A DNA stretch of 64,000 nt from Maricaulis sp. (GTDB taxonomy: Bacteria; Pseudomonadota; Alphaproteobacteria; Caulobacterales; Maricaulaceae), in contig NZ_JASBRQ010000010.1 of the NCBI RefSeq assembly GCF_030149425.1, forward strand, positions 62,001 to 126,000, in the 5' to 3' direction. Under the pieces are notes generated by a model that made no database searches, was not told where the DNA came from, and was given only the letters and a program-made list of their open reading frames with translations. Of this stretch, positions 37,975 to 47,999 are shown piece after piece; positions within the stretch are counted from its first letter, which is position 1; each line of letters starts with the position of its first letter. The translations under genes were made by a program, and so were the position numbers.

Positions 37975-38228
37975 CGGTTCAACCGGGGCTGTGTCGGCAG
38001 CTTTACCGGATGAAGACGTTACCCTCCGCTCGCGCGAAGCCAGTCAGCCAAATGGCTGCCGGGTAGAGGTCGAATGTGCACGGCTGTACGCGCATCGGAT
38101 TCACTCACAGGTTCGCGCCCAAGCGGGCGGGTTAAACAGAAAGATCAGGATGACAGGGCTCTCATTCGCTCGCAAGGCGAAAACGACACGGTGTGGTTCT
38201 ATCCCGCATCAGTGTGTCTTTTGGGTGA
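37942..38228 (-). ncRNA. candidate structured small RNA ending at the terminator
   Basis: About 285 nt without a convincing CDS, several local hairpins (e.g. CAGCC-aaat-GGCTG), bounded by an MCP 3' hairpin (38230-38267) and an intrinsic terminator. Confidence 0.3.
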
Positions 38229-38229
38229 C

Positions 38230-38267
38230 GGTTGTGGCCGGCCCCGCTTGCGCTGCCGGCCACAACC
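38230..38267 (-). terminator. terminator-like hairpin after MCP gene (no U-tract)
   Basis: GGTTGTGGCCGGC-N12-GCCGGCCACAACC, perfect 13-bp stem 16 nt past the MCP stop. Confidence 0.5.
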
Positions 38268-38282
38268 ATTGGGGTGTCGCCC

Positions 38283-39986
38283 TCAGGCGGCTTGCACCGC
38301 CTTGATGAAGGTGCAGATGCGATCCGACAGCTCGCCGGAGCGGGTGTTCAGCTCCTGGGAGAGTTCGGCAACCTCGGCTGAGGCCTGTAGCGTCGCCTCG
38401 GCACCGCCTGACACCGCTTCGCTGTCGGCGTCGACTGTTTGAGTGCTACGCGCCGCGGCTTGGGCGGAGCGGCTGATCTCGGAGACAGCTGCGATCTGCT
38501 GCTCGATAGCGCCGGCGGTCTGCATGGAGGCGTCGGTGATCTGGCTGATTTCATCGACAATCGCATCAGCACCCTGACTGGCCTGTTCCACCCGGTTCTC
38601 GAACCCGGAAATATGCTCGGCGATGGTCTCAGTCAGCTTGGTCGTCTGTTCTGCGAGCTGTTTGACCTCGGAGGCAACGACAGCGAAGCCCTTTCCGGCT
38701 TCGCCTGCCCGTGCGGCCTCGATCGTGGCATTGAGCGCGAGCAGATTGGTCTGTTCGGCGACACCGTTAATCCCGCCAATGATCTCGGTCATGTCTGCCA
38801 GCGCACCCGACATCTCACTCATGATGGCTTGGCTGCTCTGAGTACGTTCTGCGGCACCCTCGCTGAGTTCTGCCACGCGAGATGCGGCATTGCGCACCTC
38901 GCTGATCGAGGCGTTCAGCTCCTCCGCCGAGGCGGCCATGGATTCAACCTCGGCGCTGGCACTGCGCGCGGCGTCACGCATGGATTGGCTGCGTTCACGG
39001 CCATCCGATGCCGTGTCACGGGTACGGGTGATCTGATCCAGAACATTGGCGGTGACAGACTTGAAACTGCCGAGAGCGTCTTCGGCGATGCGTTCGAACT
39101 GACCGACTTCCTCGGCAAGGCGTTGGGCGCGCGCAATCTCCGTGGCCTTAGCCTCGGCTTCGTCCTGGCGCACGGCATCGGCGGACGCCAGTTCCGTGTC
39201 GAGCCGCGTCAATGCGCAACCGATCCGGCCAATCTCATCCTGGCGCTGGGCGAAGTCGATCTCCATATTGCGTGAACCGCTGGCCAGCTCGTCCACCGCT
39301 TGGGTCACCTTGTCGAGCGGGTTGAGAAGGCGGCTGGTTACGAACCATGCCGCAACGGCGATGACCAGCATGGCCAGCAGGGACACTGAGCCGATCAGCA
39401 CGGCAAGATTATTCCGGACAGCCAGAACCTCGGCCTTTTTCACGCCGACATAGAGGATCCCGATCGGCTCGCCGCTGGTCGAAAGAATGGGCTGATAGAC
39501 CGTGAAATAATCGATACCGAGAATGGTGGCCTGGCCGCGAAAACCGTCGCGCCGCATCATCGCATCATAAACGGCGCCTGCTCCAAGCGGTGTGCCGACG
39601 GCCCGGGTCCCGTCCGCCCGCTGGATGGTCGTGGTGCGGCGGAAGAAGTCACGCTCGGCCGGATCCCAGACGAAGACTGTGGCGGTCTCACCCGTCTGGC
39701 GGGCGACACTGTCGATCAGGTCATGCGAAGCAAAGTCGGGAATTCCGGGGGCACGCAATGCCTGGATATTCCCATCGCGTCCGTAACTTGCATCTAGCTC
39801 CGGCATGGCGGCCTGAATAGTGGTCGCTGCGACCCGCAGGTTCAGTTCCTGCGCAGATGCGACGCGCTCGTCGACTGACCGGACGATGATAAAGAAGGCT
39901 GATGCAGCCACCAGCAAGATGGCACTGGCGGTCACGGCCAAAACAAGAGTGATCAACTTGGAACGCAGGGAGAAAGTGGACAGCAT
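38283..39986 (-). CDS. methyl-accepting chemotaxis protein (Cache-type sensor)
   Basis: Two TMs, Cache-like periplasmic domain ([32 protein letters not shown]), HAMP, signalling hairpin [38 protein letters not shown]. Confidence 0.93.
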   Translation of the reverse strand: MLSTFSLRSKLITLVLAVTASAILLVAASAFFIIVRSVDERVASAQELNLRVAATTIQAAMPELDASYGRDGNIQALRAPGIPDFASHDLIDSVARQTGETATVFVWDPAERDFFRRTTTIQRADGTRAVGTPLGAGAVYDAMMRRDGFRGQATILGIDYFTVYQPILSTSGEPIGILYVGVKKAEVLAVRNNLAVLIGSVSLLAMLVIAVAAWFVTSRLLNPLDKVTQAVDELASGSRNMEIDFAQRQDEIGRIGCALTRLDTELASADAVRQDEAEAKATEIARAQRLAEEVGQFERIAEDALGSFKSVTANVLDQITRTRDTASDGRERSQSMRDAARSASAEVESMAASAEELNASISEVRNAASRVAELSEGAAERTQSSQAIMSEMSGALADMTEIIGGINGVAEQTNLLALNATIEAARAGEAGKGFAVVASEVKQLAEQTTKLTETIAEHISGFENRVEQASQGADAIVDEISQITDASMQTAGAIEQQIAAVSEISRSAQAAARSTQTVDADSEAVSGGAEATLQASAEVAELSQELNTRSGELSDRICTFIKAVQAA

Positions 39987-40217
39987 GAGGAGCTCCGCTG
40001 AAACTGTGGATCAGTTGCATACGCAGACTATGTGGAGCAGTTCCGTAATTGCTTAACCATAATCCTCGCCGATCTAATATATTATAACCTGCGGGCTGCC
40101 GGCCGGGCAGCGGTGGCGCACCTATACCTCTGCAGCCGGGCGCCTTCGCTTGACGCCCCGCCCCATCCCCTCTACCTGCCAGTCCATCATTTCCCCTTGA
40201 GAAGAAAGCCTCTGCCC

Positions 40218-41801
40218 ATGTCTGCCGAGATTGCCCAAAACGCGAAAGCCTGGCCGTTCGAACAAGCGCGCCTGCTGAAAAAGCGTCTGGACAAGCTTGG
40301 CCGCAAGGATGGCCCGGTTGTGTTCGAGACCGGCTATGGCCCGTCCGGCCTGCCGCATATGGGCACGTTCGGCGAGGTTGTGCGCACCTCCATGGTGCTG
40401 CGTGCGTTCCAGGAGCTCACCGGTGGCGCTTATGAGACGCATCTGATTTGCGTCTCCGACGACATGGACGGGATGCGCAAGGTTCCCGAAAACCTGCCGC
40501 AGCAGGACATGCTGCAGGGCTATCTGCAAAAGCCGCTGACCCAGGTGCCCGATCCGTTCGGCACCCATGACAGCTTCGCCGCGCATAATAATGCGCGCCT
40601 GTGTGCCTTCCTGGACAGTTTCGGCTTCTCCTACGAGTTCAAGTCGGCGACCGAGCTCTACACCTCCGGCGCATTCGACGCGATGCTGCTGAAGGCGGCG
40701 GAGAAGTTCGACGACATCATGAAGGTGATGCTGCCGACGTTGGGCGAGGAACGCCAGGCGACCTATTCGCCCTTCCTGCCGATCTCGCCCAAGACCGGTC
40801 ATGTGCTGTACGTGCCGATGAAGTCGGTCGACGCCAAGGCGGGCACGATCACCTTCGACGATGCCGACGGCACCGAGACCACCCTGCCGGTAACGGGCGG
40901 GAATGTGAAACTGCAGTGGAAGCCGGATTTCGGCATGCGCTGGGCCGCGCTGGGCGTTGATTTTGAAATGTTCGGCAAGGATCACCAGGCCAATGCGCCG
41001 ATCTATTCGCGCATCTGCCGGATCCTCGGCATGGAGCCGCCGACCCAGTTCGTCTACGAGCTTTTCCTCGACGAAAAGGGCGAGAAGATCTCCAAGTCCA
41101 AGGGTAATGGCCTGTCCGTCGAGGACTGGCTGAAATATGCCCCGCAGGAAAGCTTGAGCTACTATAATTTCGTCAAGCCGCGGCAGGCCAAGAAACTCTA
41201 TTTCGACGTCATCCCGCGCGCCGTAGACGAGTATCTTCAGCACCTGGGCGCCTATGCCGGTCAGGATGAAGCCAAGCAGCTGGAAAACCCGGCTTGGCAC
41301 ATCCATGGCGGCAATCCGCCGGAGGCCGGTTCGCCGATCTCCTTTGCCCTCATGCTCAACCTGGCCTCCGCAGCGAGCGCTCACAATACCGACGTGATGT
41401 GGGGCTTTATCGGCCGCTATGTCGACGGCGCGACGCCGGAGACGCATCCGGTTCTGGACCATCTGGCGCAGTTTGCGGTGCAGTATTTCACCGATTTCGT
41501 CGAGCCGACCAAGGCGTTCCGCGCGCCCACCGATATGGAACGCGCGGCGATGGAAGACCTCGTCAGCCGTCTCAAAGCGCTCGATGCGGATGAGCGCGAT
41601 CCGGAAGTGATCCAGACCGAGGTCTTCTCGGCCGGCAAGTCGCAGGAGTTTGAAAACCTGCGCGACTGGTTCAAGGCGCTCTACGAAGTCCTGCTCGGCC
41701 AGAGCCAGGGCCCGCGTTTCGGGTCTTTTGCGGCGATCTACGGGCTCAACGAGACCATTGCCTTGGTGGAAAAAGGGCTGTCCGGAGAACTGCTGGACTA
41801 G
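40218..41801 (+). CDS. lysS: lysine--tRNA ligase, class I
   Basis: HIGH-like [10 protein letters not shown] and [11 protein letters not shown] motifs; [24 protein letters not shown] start. Confidence 0.93.
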   Translation: MSAEIAQNAKAWPFEQARLLKKRLDKLGRKDGPVVFETGYGPSGLPHMGTFGEVVRTSMVLRAFQELTGGAYETHLICVSDDMDGMRKVPENLPQQDMLQGYLQKPLTQVPDPFGTHDSFAAHNNARLCAFLDSFGFSYEFKSATELYTSGAFDAMLLKAAEKFDDIMKVMLPTLGEERQATYSPFLPISPKTGHVLYVPMKSVDAKAGTITFDDADGTETTLPVTGGNVKLQWKPDFGMRWAALGVDFEMFGKDHQANAPIYSRICRILGMEPPTQFVYELFLDEKGEKISKSKGNGLSVEDWLKYAPQESLSYYNFVKPRQAKKLYFDVIPRAVDEYLQHLGAYAGQDEAKQLENPAWHIHGGNPPEAGSPISFALMLNLASAASAHNTDVMWGFIGRYVDGATPETHPVLDHLAQFAVQYFTDFVEPTKAFRAPTDMERAAMEDLVSRLKALDADERDPEVIQTEVFSAGKSQEFENLRDWFKALYEVLLGQSQGPRFGSFAAIYGLNETIALVEKGLSGELLD

Positions 41802-41828
41802 GTGATCCCGGCGGCGGCAGAGAAGACA

Positions 41829-41852
41829 GGAGTTCACGCAGTCGTGAACTCC
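41829..41852 (+). terminator. hairpin downstream of lysS
   Basis: GGAGTTCACG-cagt-CGTGAACTCC followed by caatttct. Confidence 0.5.
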
Positions 41853-41970
41853 CAATTTCTCTCGCCCGCTCTAGATCCCGCCCCGCTGATCCATTTGCGT
41901 TCCCTATGCGTAATGTGTCAGTAACCGCCGGGGCGTATGAGGGCGCCCCTCGGACAAGTTTAGGAGTTCC

Positions 41971-44154
41971 GTGTTTATGGCTCGATCCCGCGCTCGCGCG
42001 GGCGTCGCGATTTCGTTTATCGCGTCGTCCGTTATGGTTCTGTCTTCCCCGGCCCAGGCTTACGCCGCAATGGACGGAGCGGAAATTGGCGTCGAGGTGT
42101 ATCTGCCGTCAGCCTTTGCAGAATTCCTGCCCCAGAATGCCAATGATCTGGTCCGCCGCCTGCCCGGCTTCCAGGTCAATGAAGGCGATCAGGTGCGTGG
42201 TCTTTCCGGCGCCCAGGGCAATGTCCTGATCAATGGCCGCCGCCCGCCGCCGCGCTCCGGCTCGCTGGGCGCGCGCCTGAATACAATCCGGGTCGAAGAC
42301 GTGGTGCGGCTGGAGCTGATCGAGGCCGGTGCCCGCGATGTCGACATGCAGGGCTATCCGCTATTGTTGAATCTCGTGCTGCGCGATCAGACCGCGCGCC
42401 GCATCAATGGCCGTATCGAGATCGAGCCGCGCGAGAATGGCGGTGATGAAATCCAGCTCGGCCTGGGCGGTTCCGTCACCAACAGCCGCTTCTCCCTGGA
42501 AGGCAATCTGGAAGTCTATGACGAAGCACTGATTGCCTATGAGGATGTGCGCTCGGCCAATGCCGACAATCCGACCGCCCGTCTCACGCCAGATCGCAAT
42601 ACCACCATGTCGAGACGTGAGGCCCAGGGCTCGGCCACCCTCCCGTTTGCGGGGGGGCAAACGCTTATCCTGTCCGGTGCCTTTGACCGTTACGCCAATT
42701 CCCAGCGCCCCACCGCTGAAGAGGTCGAAAGCGGTGCCGCACTGCAGGAAACCAATGAGTACGAGAATACCGATGTCAGTTTCGGCGCTGAATATAGCGC
42801 CCCGCTGGGCGACAATATGGATCTGCGAGCGGTCATCACGCGCCGCGAAGGCGAGAATGAGAATTCCGCCAGCCTGCGGGAAGATGGTTCGATCAGCCGT
42901 TCCACCTCCGGTAATGAAACCGCAGAAACCGCGACGCGGGCGACGGTGCGCTGGCGCCTGAACGAGGCCTGGACCGTTGAAGGCGGCGCTACCTGGGCGG
43001 TGAATACGCTGGACGGCACCTCCTCGGCGACGATTGACGGCGTGGTGCAGGATGTCGATGGCTCAACCGCGTCGGTGGAAGAAACCCGGACCGCTGGCCT
43101 GGCCGTCGTGACCTGGACGCCGCGGCCGGACATATCCGCCCATTTTGGTGGCCGGATCGAGCAGTTCAGCCTGAATTCCTCCAATGCCCCGGGCGAGCTG
43201 TCGCTGACCGATGTGGTGCCGCGCGCGGACCTGACCTGGAACCTGCCGATGGACTGGGTGCTGCGCCTGTCCGCAGAGCGTGAGGTCGGGCAATTGCCGC
43301 TGGGCCTGTTCCTGGCCGAGACCAATCTGGACAACGCGCTCAACACGGCCGGCGCTGCGACGCTGGAGCCGGAGCGGGATTGGACCTATCGCGCCGAGCT
43401 GGAACACCGTTTCGGCGAGCGTGGCCTGATCCGCCTCGCCGCCCAGCGCCGTGAGATTGAAAACCCGATCTCACGTGTTCTCACGACCGGCGGCGATGTG
43501 ACCTCTGCCAATATCAGCGCGGAGACGATCGATACGCTGGAAAGCGCCTTCGAATTCGATCTTGGCCGGCTGGGCATGGGCGACCTCTTTGTCGACGGGA
43601 TCGCCGTGGTTCGCCAGTCCGAGCGCATTGACCCGCTGCAGGGCTTTGTGCGCGAGACCTCAGGTCACCAGGATTACACCATCGAGATCGGCCTGCGTCA
43701 GGAGTTCGCCGGCGGCAAATACGTTCTGGGTCTCGAGCTGGAGAAGGATGCGCCGTCAACGCACTACTGGCTGACCCAGATCCGTCATGAAGACCGCGGC
43801 CTGGAAGCGCGCATCAATGGCGAGTGGCGCCACTCTGATCGCTGGCGCACCGGTTTCTGGACCCGCCTGCCCGAGACGGTCCGCGAAGAGCGCGAGATCT
43901 TTGACGGCGTACGGACGCCGGATGCCAGCCCTGTGCTCAATAATACGATCGAGCGCGAAAACGGTACCTTCGTCTCGCTGTGGACCGAGTATGAGCTGCG
44001 CGACGAGGTGCATCTGCGCCTTAATGTTCGCACGGGACGTTCGCGCGAAGCCTTCACCGAGGTTTTCGATGTCGACGGGACAGCGCTGGATTATGCCGAT
44101 GTCGATGTCGACAACGTGCCCAGCTTCAATATCCGCGTCAGGTGGAACCGCTAG
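41971..44154 (+). CDS. TonB-dependent receptor-like outer membrane protein
   Basis: Signal peptide; plug-like NANDLVRRLPGFQVNEGDQVRGLSGAQGNVLINGRRP; long beta-barrel-like region. Confidence 0.8.
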   Translation: MFMARSRARAGVAISFIASSVMVLSSPAQAYAAMDGAEIGVEVYLPSAFAEFLPQNANDLVRRLPGFQVNEGDQVRGLSGAQGNVLINGRRPPPRSGSLGARLNTIRVEDVVRLELIEAGARDVDMQGYPLLLNLVLRDQTARRINGRIEIEPRENGGDEIQLGLGGSVTNSRFSLEGNLEVYDEALIAYEDVRSANADNPTARLTPDRNTTMSRREAQGSATLPFAGGQTLILSGAFDRYANSQRPTAEEVESGAALQETNEYENTDVSFGAEYSAPLGDNMDLRAVITRREGENENSASLREDGSISRSTSGNETAETATRATVRWRLNEAWTVEGGATWAVNTLDGTSSATIDGVVQDVDGSTASVEETRTAGLAVVTWTPRPDISAHFGGRIEQFSLNSSNAPGELSLTDVVPRADLTWNLPMDWVLRLSAEREVGQLPLGLFLAETNLDNALNTAGAATLEPERDWTYRAELEHRFGERGLIRLAAQRREIENPISRVLTTGGDVTSANISAETIDTLESAFEFDLGRLGMGDLFVDGIAVVRQSERIDPLQGFVRETSGHQDYTIEIGLRQEFAGGKYVLGLELEKDAPSTHYWLTQIRHEDRGLEARINGEWRHSDRWRTGFWTRLPETVREEREIFDGVRTPDASPVLNNTIERENGTFVSLWTEYELRDEVHLRLNVRTGRSREAFTEVFDVDGTALDYADVDVDNVPSFNIRVRWNR

Positions 44155-44179
44155 GGTCAGAATCCCCCGTTAAAAATAT

Positions 44180-44208
44180 TTGACACCAGGTCGAGGATTT
44201 CCTACATC
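44180..44208 (+). promoter_or_regulatory. sigma70-like promoter upstream of membrane protein/HTH pair
   Basis: TTGACA (44180-44185), 17-bp spacer, TACATC (44203-44208). Confidence 0.5.
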
Positions 44209-44252
44209 GGGTCATGTCAAAAATAACATACACGAAGACAAGGAATTCAGAC

Positions 44253-44681
44253 ATGAGCTTTTTGGAACGGATCAATCTCGTGGTCTTGGCGGCGCTGGTC
44301 GTGGTCTATGGCTGGTATTTCTCCACGGTTGGCGGTGAGCTGATGGCCGGTTTTGAGCCCGGCGCCGCGCTGGCTTCGACCAATGACAAGATGTTCCTTG
44401 CCGTTGGTGTTTTCATTGCGCTGATGATTGCCTCCAGCATCGTCACCGCCATCATCATGGGCCGGGAAAGTGACGAGCAGGATGAGCGCGACAAGATGAT
44501 CGATATGCGTGGCGATCAGCGCGGCGGGTTTGCCCTGGCGGTGTTTGCGCTGCTGGGTATGGGCCTGGCCATGGCGGACTATCCCAATGTTTTGGTCGCC
44601 AATGCGATCCTGGCCGGGTTGGTCGCCAGCGAAGGCGTCAAGAGCATCTCCAAGCTGATCGATTATCGCCGGGGCGTGTAG
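44253..44681 (+). CDS. four-TM membrane protein, hypothetical
   Basis: Start MSFLERINLVVLAALVV; charged loop GRESDEQDERDKMIDMRGDQRGG between TM2 and TM3. Confidence 0.65.
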   Translation: MSFLERINLVVLAALVVVYGWYFSTVGGELMAGFEPGAALASTNDKMFLAVGVFIALMIASSIVTAIIMGRESDEQDERDKMIDMRGDQRGGFALAVFALLGMGLAMADYPNVLVANAILAGLVASEGVKSISKLIDYRRGV

Positions 44682-44684
44682 GCC

Positions 44685-44903
44685 ATGGGCAAGCCGACAG
44701 CTATCACCAATGACATCCGCCGCCTTCGCTTCGAGGCGGACGAGATGACCCAGGCGGATCTGGCCCGGCGGGTCGGTGTGACGCGCCAGACCATACTGGC
44801 CATCGAGCAGGGCAAGTATTCGCCCTCGCTCGAGGTGGCCTTCAAGATCGCCCAGGTCTTCAAGGCTCCGCTGGAGACGGTCTTCCAATACCCCGGTGAA
44901 TAA
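44685..44903 (+). CDS. Cro/C1-type (XRE) helix-turn-helix regulator
   Basis: MTQADLARRVGVTRQTILAIEQGKYSPSLEVAFKIAQVFKAPLETVF. Confidence 0.88.
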   Translation: MGKPTAITNDIRRLRFEADEMTQADLARRVGVTRQTILAIEQGKYSPSLEVAFKIAQVFKAPLETVFQYPGE

Positions 44904-45115
44904 GCCCTCAATGGGCCGTCGCCCATCGCCAGACGCGATCAAACAGCCGGTTGCTGCCCTTGGTGTGGCAACCGGCTGATGCGTTTCGGCCGTGCTCTTG
45001 GCCCTGGACCTTGCCGCGCTCCGACATGCGCTGCGGCGTGATTTATTCCGGGGTCGCGCGAGAAAAGTCGCGCCACACGCTTTGCGGCGTCTTCATCCTG
45101 CCCTAGATTGAAACC

Positions 45116-45874
45116 ATGCGATTGATCGGGTTTTTCTTGCTTTGTCTTCTCGCGGCGCCGGCCCAGGCCGATATGCCCGCCGCGCGGTCGGCTTATGAGC
45201 AGGGTTTGTGGCAGGAAGCGGCCGGTCATGCCCAGCGTGCTGGTGGAGCCGATGGCTATGCCTTTGCTGCGGGGTCGCTGATCGCCCAGCTCATGGTCGA
45301 GCCGGACCATCCCGATCGTGAAGCTCTCGCCCGGCGGGCACTGGACCTGGCCGAATATGCCCACGATCTCGACGCCGACCATGTCGAGGCCCGGCTTCGG
45401 CTGGCCGGTGCGCTCGGGTTTCGCGGGCGGTATATGAGCGGCTTTCGCGCTTATGTGCAGCGCATGCCGCATCGTGGCAAACGTCTCATCGAGGAGGCTG
45501 TCGCCGCCGAGCCGGACAATGCCTGGGCGATTGGCATGCTGGGGGCCTGGCATTTGGAGGTGGCCCGCCGGGGTGGTCAGCGCGGCATGAATGCGCTCGA
45601 TGCTTCGGTTGAGGCGGGCATCGGCTTCTACACTCATGCCATCGCCATGGATCCGGACAATCCGGCGCCGCGTTTCTTTCTTGCGATAGCGCTTCTGGCC
45701 CTGGACGAGCCGGCCTATTACGAGATGGCGCGCGAACAGGTCGCGATCTGCTTGCAGATCGAGGCACGCGATGCCTTTGAGACCGGTATTCAGGGCGAGG
45801 CAGAAGTGCTGCGGGCCATGATTGATGACCGGCGCCAGGCGACGGCCTGGGCCGATGACCGGATGCGCCGCTAG
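45116..45874 (+). CDS. secreted TPR-like protein, hypothetical
   Basis: Signal peptide MRLIGFFLLCLLAAPAQA; helical repeats (NPAPRFFLAIALLAL). Confidence 0.65.
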   Translation: MRLIGFFLLCLLAAPAQADMPAARSAYEQGLWQEAAGHAQRAGGADGYAFAAGSLIAQLMVEPDHPDREALARRALDLAEYAHDLDADHVEARLRLAGALGFRGRYMSGFRAYVQRMPHRGKRLIEEAVAAEPDNAWAIGMLGAWHLEVARRGGQRGMNALDASVEAGIGFYTHAIAMDPDNPAPRFFLAIALLALDEPAYYEMAREQVAICLQIEARDAFETGIQGEAEVLRAMIDDRRQATAWADDRMRR

Positions 45875-45877
45875 CTT

Positions 45878-46510
45878 TTATTGGCTGGCCCAGATGATCC
45901 GCGCCATCCAGGTGACTTGATCCAGCGCAATCCGTTGTAGCGGTCCGTCCTCTCCAAGCGGTTTGAGCCAGACCTGCTGCACCGTCTGCTCGTGCAGAAT
46001 ATGTGCGGTCAGCCCGCCTGTACGGGTTTCCACCATGACCCGGTCGCCGGGCCGTACCGCTTGGGCGCGGTCGATGACAAGCCGGTCTCCGGCCCGGTAA
46101 ACCGGTGCCAGGCGGTCATCCGGTACTTTCAGGGCGAAGGCGGATTTGAGCGGGAAGTCGGGGAAGGGCACATAGCTCCAGCCGGAGCCTTCTGGCAAAC
46201 CGTCAGAGCCGAATGCGGTCCCGTTTCCGGCCTCGGCCAGATCCAGAGACCGCAAGGCGCCGGGCCGGGAGGCGCGGTCCCGTACCAGCGCAGCAAAGCC
46301 GAGAAAGTCGAGATTGGCGGCAGCCAGGGCCTTGGACAGGCTCTCTGTTGATGGCCAGCGCGGTTTGCTGCCATCCGCGGATGTCCGCTTGGACGGGTTG
46401 AATGTGGTCGCATCCAGCCCGGCCCGTCGCGCCAGGCCGGACGGGCTGGTCTCGGCATAGGCAGCGAGGCGATCGATGCCCCGCCAGATTTCGGCGTGTG
46501 TAAACATCAA
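45878..46510 (-). CDS. HTH plus S24/LexA-like C-terminal domain regulator
   Basis: N-terminal HTH (SPSGLARRAGLDATTFNPSKR), C-terminal FALKVPDDRLAPVYRAGDRLVIDRAQAVRPGDRVMV. Confidence 0.8.
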   Translation of the reverse strand: MMFTHAEIWRGIDRLAAYAETSPSGLARRAGLDATTFNPSKRTSADGSKPRWPSTESLSKALAAANLDFLGFAALVRDRASRPGALRSLDLAEAGNGTAFGSDGLPEGSGWSYVPFPDFPLKSAFALKVPDDRLAPVYRAGDRLVIDRAQAVRPGDRVMVETRTGGLTAHILHEQTVQQVWLKPLGEDGPLQRIALDQVTWMARIIWASQ

Positions 46511-46602
46511 ACAAACCCTCAGCGTGTGTGAGGCTATCTGAAAATGCGTCCCGGCGCGAGTCGGGCTTGCGCCGAGGCCCTCAGGCGGATACGCCGCTGC
46601 TC

Positions 46603-46974
46603 ATGACCGATATGACTGCATTCCGACTCGCAACGCCCGAGCGCTGGGCTGAGGTGATGACCGCTGGCGTCTTCAAGGGCGATCCGCATGATATTGCCGA
46701 CGGCTTTATCCACCTTTCCGCAGCGGCCCAGGTCGAAGGCACATTACTCAAGCATTATGGCGAGCATCCGCGCCTGGTCCTGGCCGAAATCGACCTTGCA
46801 GTGCTGGGTGATACGGTGAAATGGGAAGTCTCCCGTGGCGGCGCGCTATTCCCGCATGTCTATGGCGATATCCCGGCCAGCGCCGTGCGCGGCGTGCGCC
46901 ATATCCTGCGCGATGAAAACGGCGACTGGGTCCTGCCCGACGAGATCGCCCGCGCGTCAAAGGAGTCGTCATGA
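46603..46974 (+). CDS. DUF952 family protein
   Basis: DGFIHLSAAAQVEGTLLKHYGEHPRLVLAEID...PHVYGDIPASAV. Confidence 0.82.
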   Translation: MTDMTAFRLATPERWAEVMTAGVFKGDPHDIADGFIHLSAAAQVEGTLLKHYGEHPRLVLAEIDLAVLGDTVKWEVSRGGALFPHVYGDIPASAVRGVRHILRDENGDWVLPDEIARASKESS

Positions 46975-47999
46975 TCCACGATCACGCTGCGCGCTGGCTG
47001 CACACTCTGGAACCGGAAGCGGCGCACCGCTGGACCATTCGCGGACTGAAATGGGGCCTCGGTCCGCGCCAGTTCGGTGCTGATGATGCGGTGTTGGCGA
47101 CCTCTCTGGCGGGCATTCCCCTGAACAATCCGGTCGGCCTCGCTGCCGGGTTCGACAAGAATGCCGAAGCACCCGACGCCATGCTCGCGGCCGGTTTCGG
47201 TTTCGTCGAGTGCGGTGCGGTGACGCCGCGCGCCCAGGATGGCAAGCCGCGGCCGCGGGTCTTCCGGCTGACCGAAGACCGGGCAATCATCAATCGCATG
47301 GGCTTCCCCAATGAGGGGCTGGATGTATTCGAGCGTCGGCTGGCGGCGCGGGCGAGCCGCGGCGGTGTGGTGGGCGTCAATCTGGGGGCCAATCTGGATA
47401 GCGAGGACCGGGTCGCCGACTATGTCGCCTGCCTCGACCGGCTGAAGGACCTGGCCCAGTTCTTCACCGTCAATATCTCTTCACCGAACACGCCGGGCCT
47501 GCGTCAATTGCAGGATAGCGGGGCCCTTGATGGCCTGCTCGAAGCGGTCAGCGCAGTCCGCTCGAAAGCGCCGCTGTTTCTCAAGGTGGCACCGGATATC
47601 GCGGATGCCGACGCGGCCGACATCACGGCGGCGATCCAGCGCTTCAAACTCGACGGGATAATCGTCAGCAATACCACCATCCAGCGCCCGGAAAGCCTGC
47701 AGAGCGAACATATGGGGCAGGGCGGAGGTCTCTCCGGACCGCCGGTCTTCGAACGCTCGACCGAGCTGATCCGGCATTTCCGCTCGGCCGGTCCGGATCT
47801 GGCTATCATCGGTGTCGGCGGGGTCAGTGATGCGGAAACCGCCTATTGGAAAATCCGTGCCGGTGCCAATGCGGTCCAGCTCTACACAGCGCTTGTCTAT
47901 GAAGGCCCGGGCGTGATCCAGCAGATCAAGACCGGCCTGGTCGAGCGGCTGAAGGCGGACGGGTTTGCCAGCATCGGCGAGGCTGTCGGTGCCGGCTAG
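46971..47999 (+). CDS. pyrD: quinone-dependent dihydroorotate dehydrogenase
   Basis: NPVGLAAGFDKNAEA, VNISSPNTPGLRQLQ, GGLSGPPVFERSTELIR, IGVGGVSDAE. Confidence 0.94.
   Translation: MIHDHAARWLHTLEPEAAHRWTIRGLKWGLGPRQFGADDAVLATSLAGIPLNNPVGLAAGFDKNAEAPDAMLAAGFGFVECGAVTPRAQDGKPRPRVFRLTEDRAIINRMGFPNEGLDVFERRLAARASRGGVVGVNLGANLDSEDRVADYVACLDRLKDLAQFFTVNISSPNTPGLRQLQDSGALDGLLEAVSAVRSKAPLFLKVAPDIADADAADITAAIQRFKLDGIIVSNTTIQRPESLQSEHMGQGGGLSGPPVFERSTELIRHFRSAGPDLAIIGVGGVSDAETAYWKIRAGANAVQLYTALVYEGPGVIQQIKTGLVERLKADGFASIGEAVGAG

Noticed and set aside
37981-38228. Known RNA classes (tmRNA, RNase P, SRP RNA, cobalamin riboswitch) in the rtcB-MCP gap
   Set aside because: I looked for the tag ORF, GAGGAAAGTCC-type core, SRP GGAAG-GCAGC loops and B12 box and found none; left as an unclassified candidate
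40122-41855. 577-aa ORF antisense to lysS
   Set aside because: Antisense artefact of codon bias; the sense gene has clear HMGTFGE and KISKS motifs
45878-46510. Phage repressor indicating a prophage
   Set aside because: No integrase, structural or lysis genes nearby; neighbours are housekeeping genes
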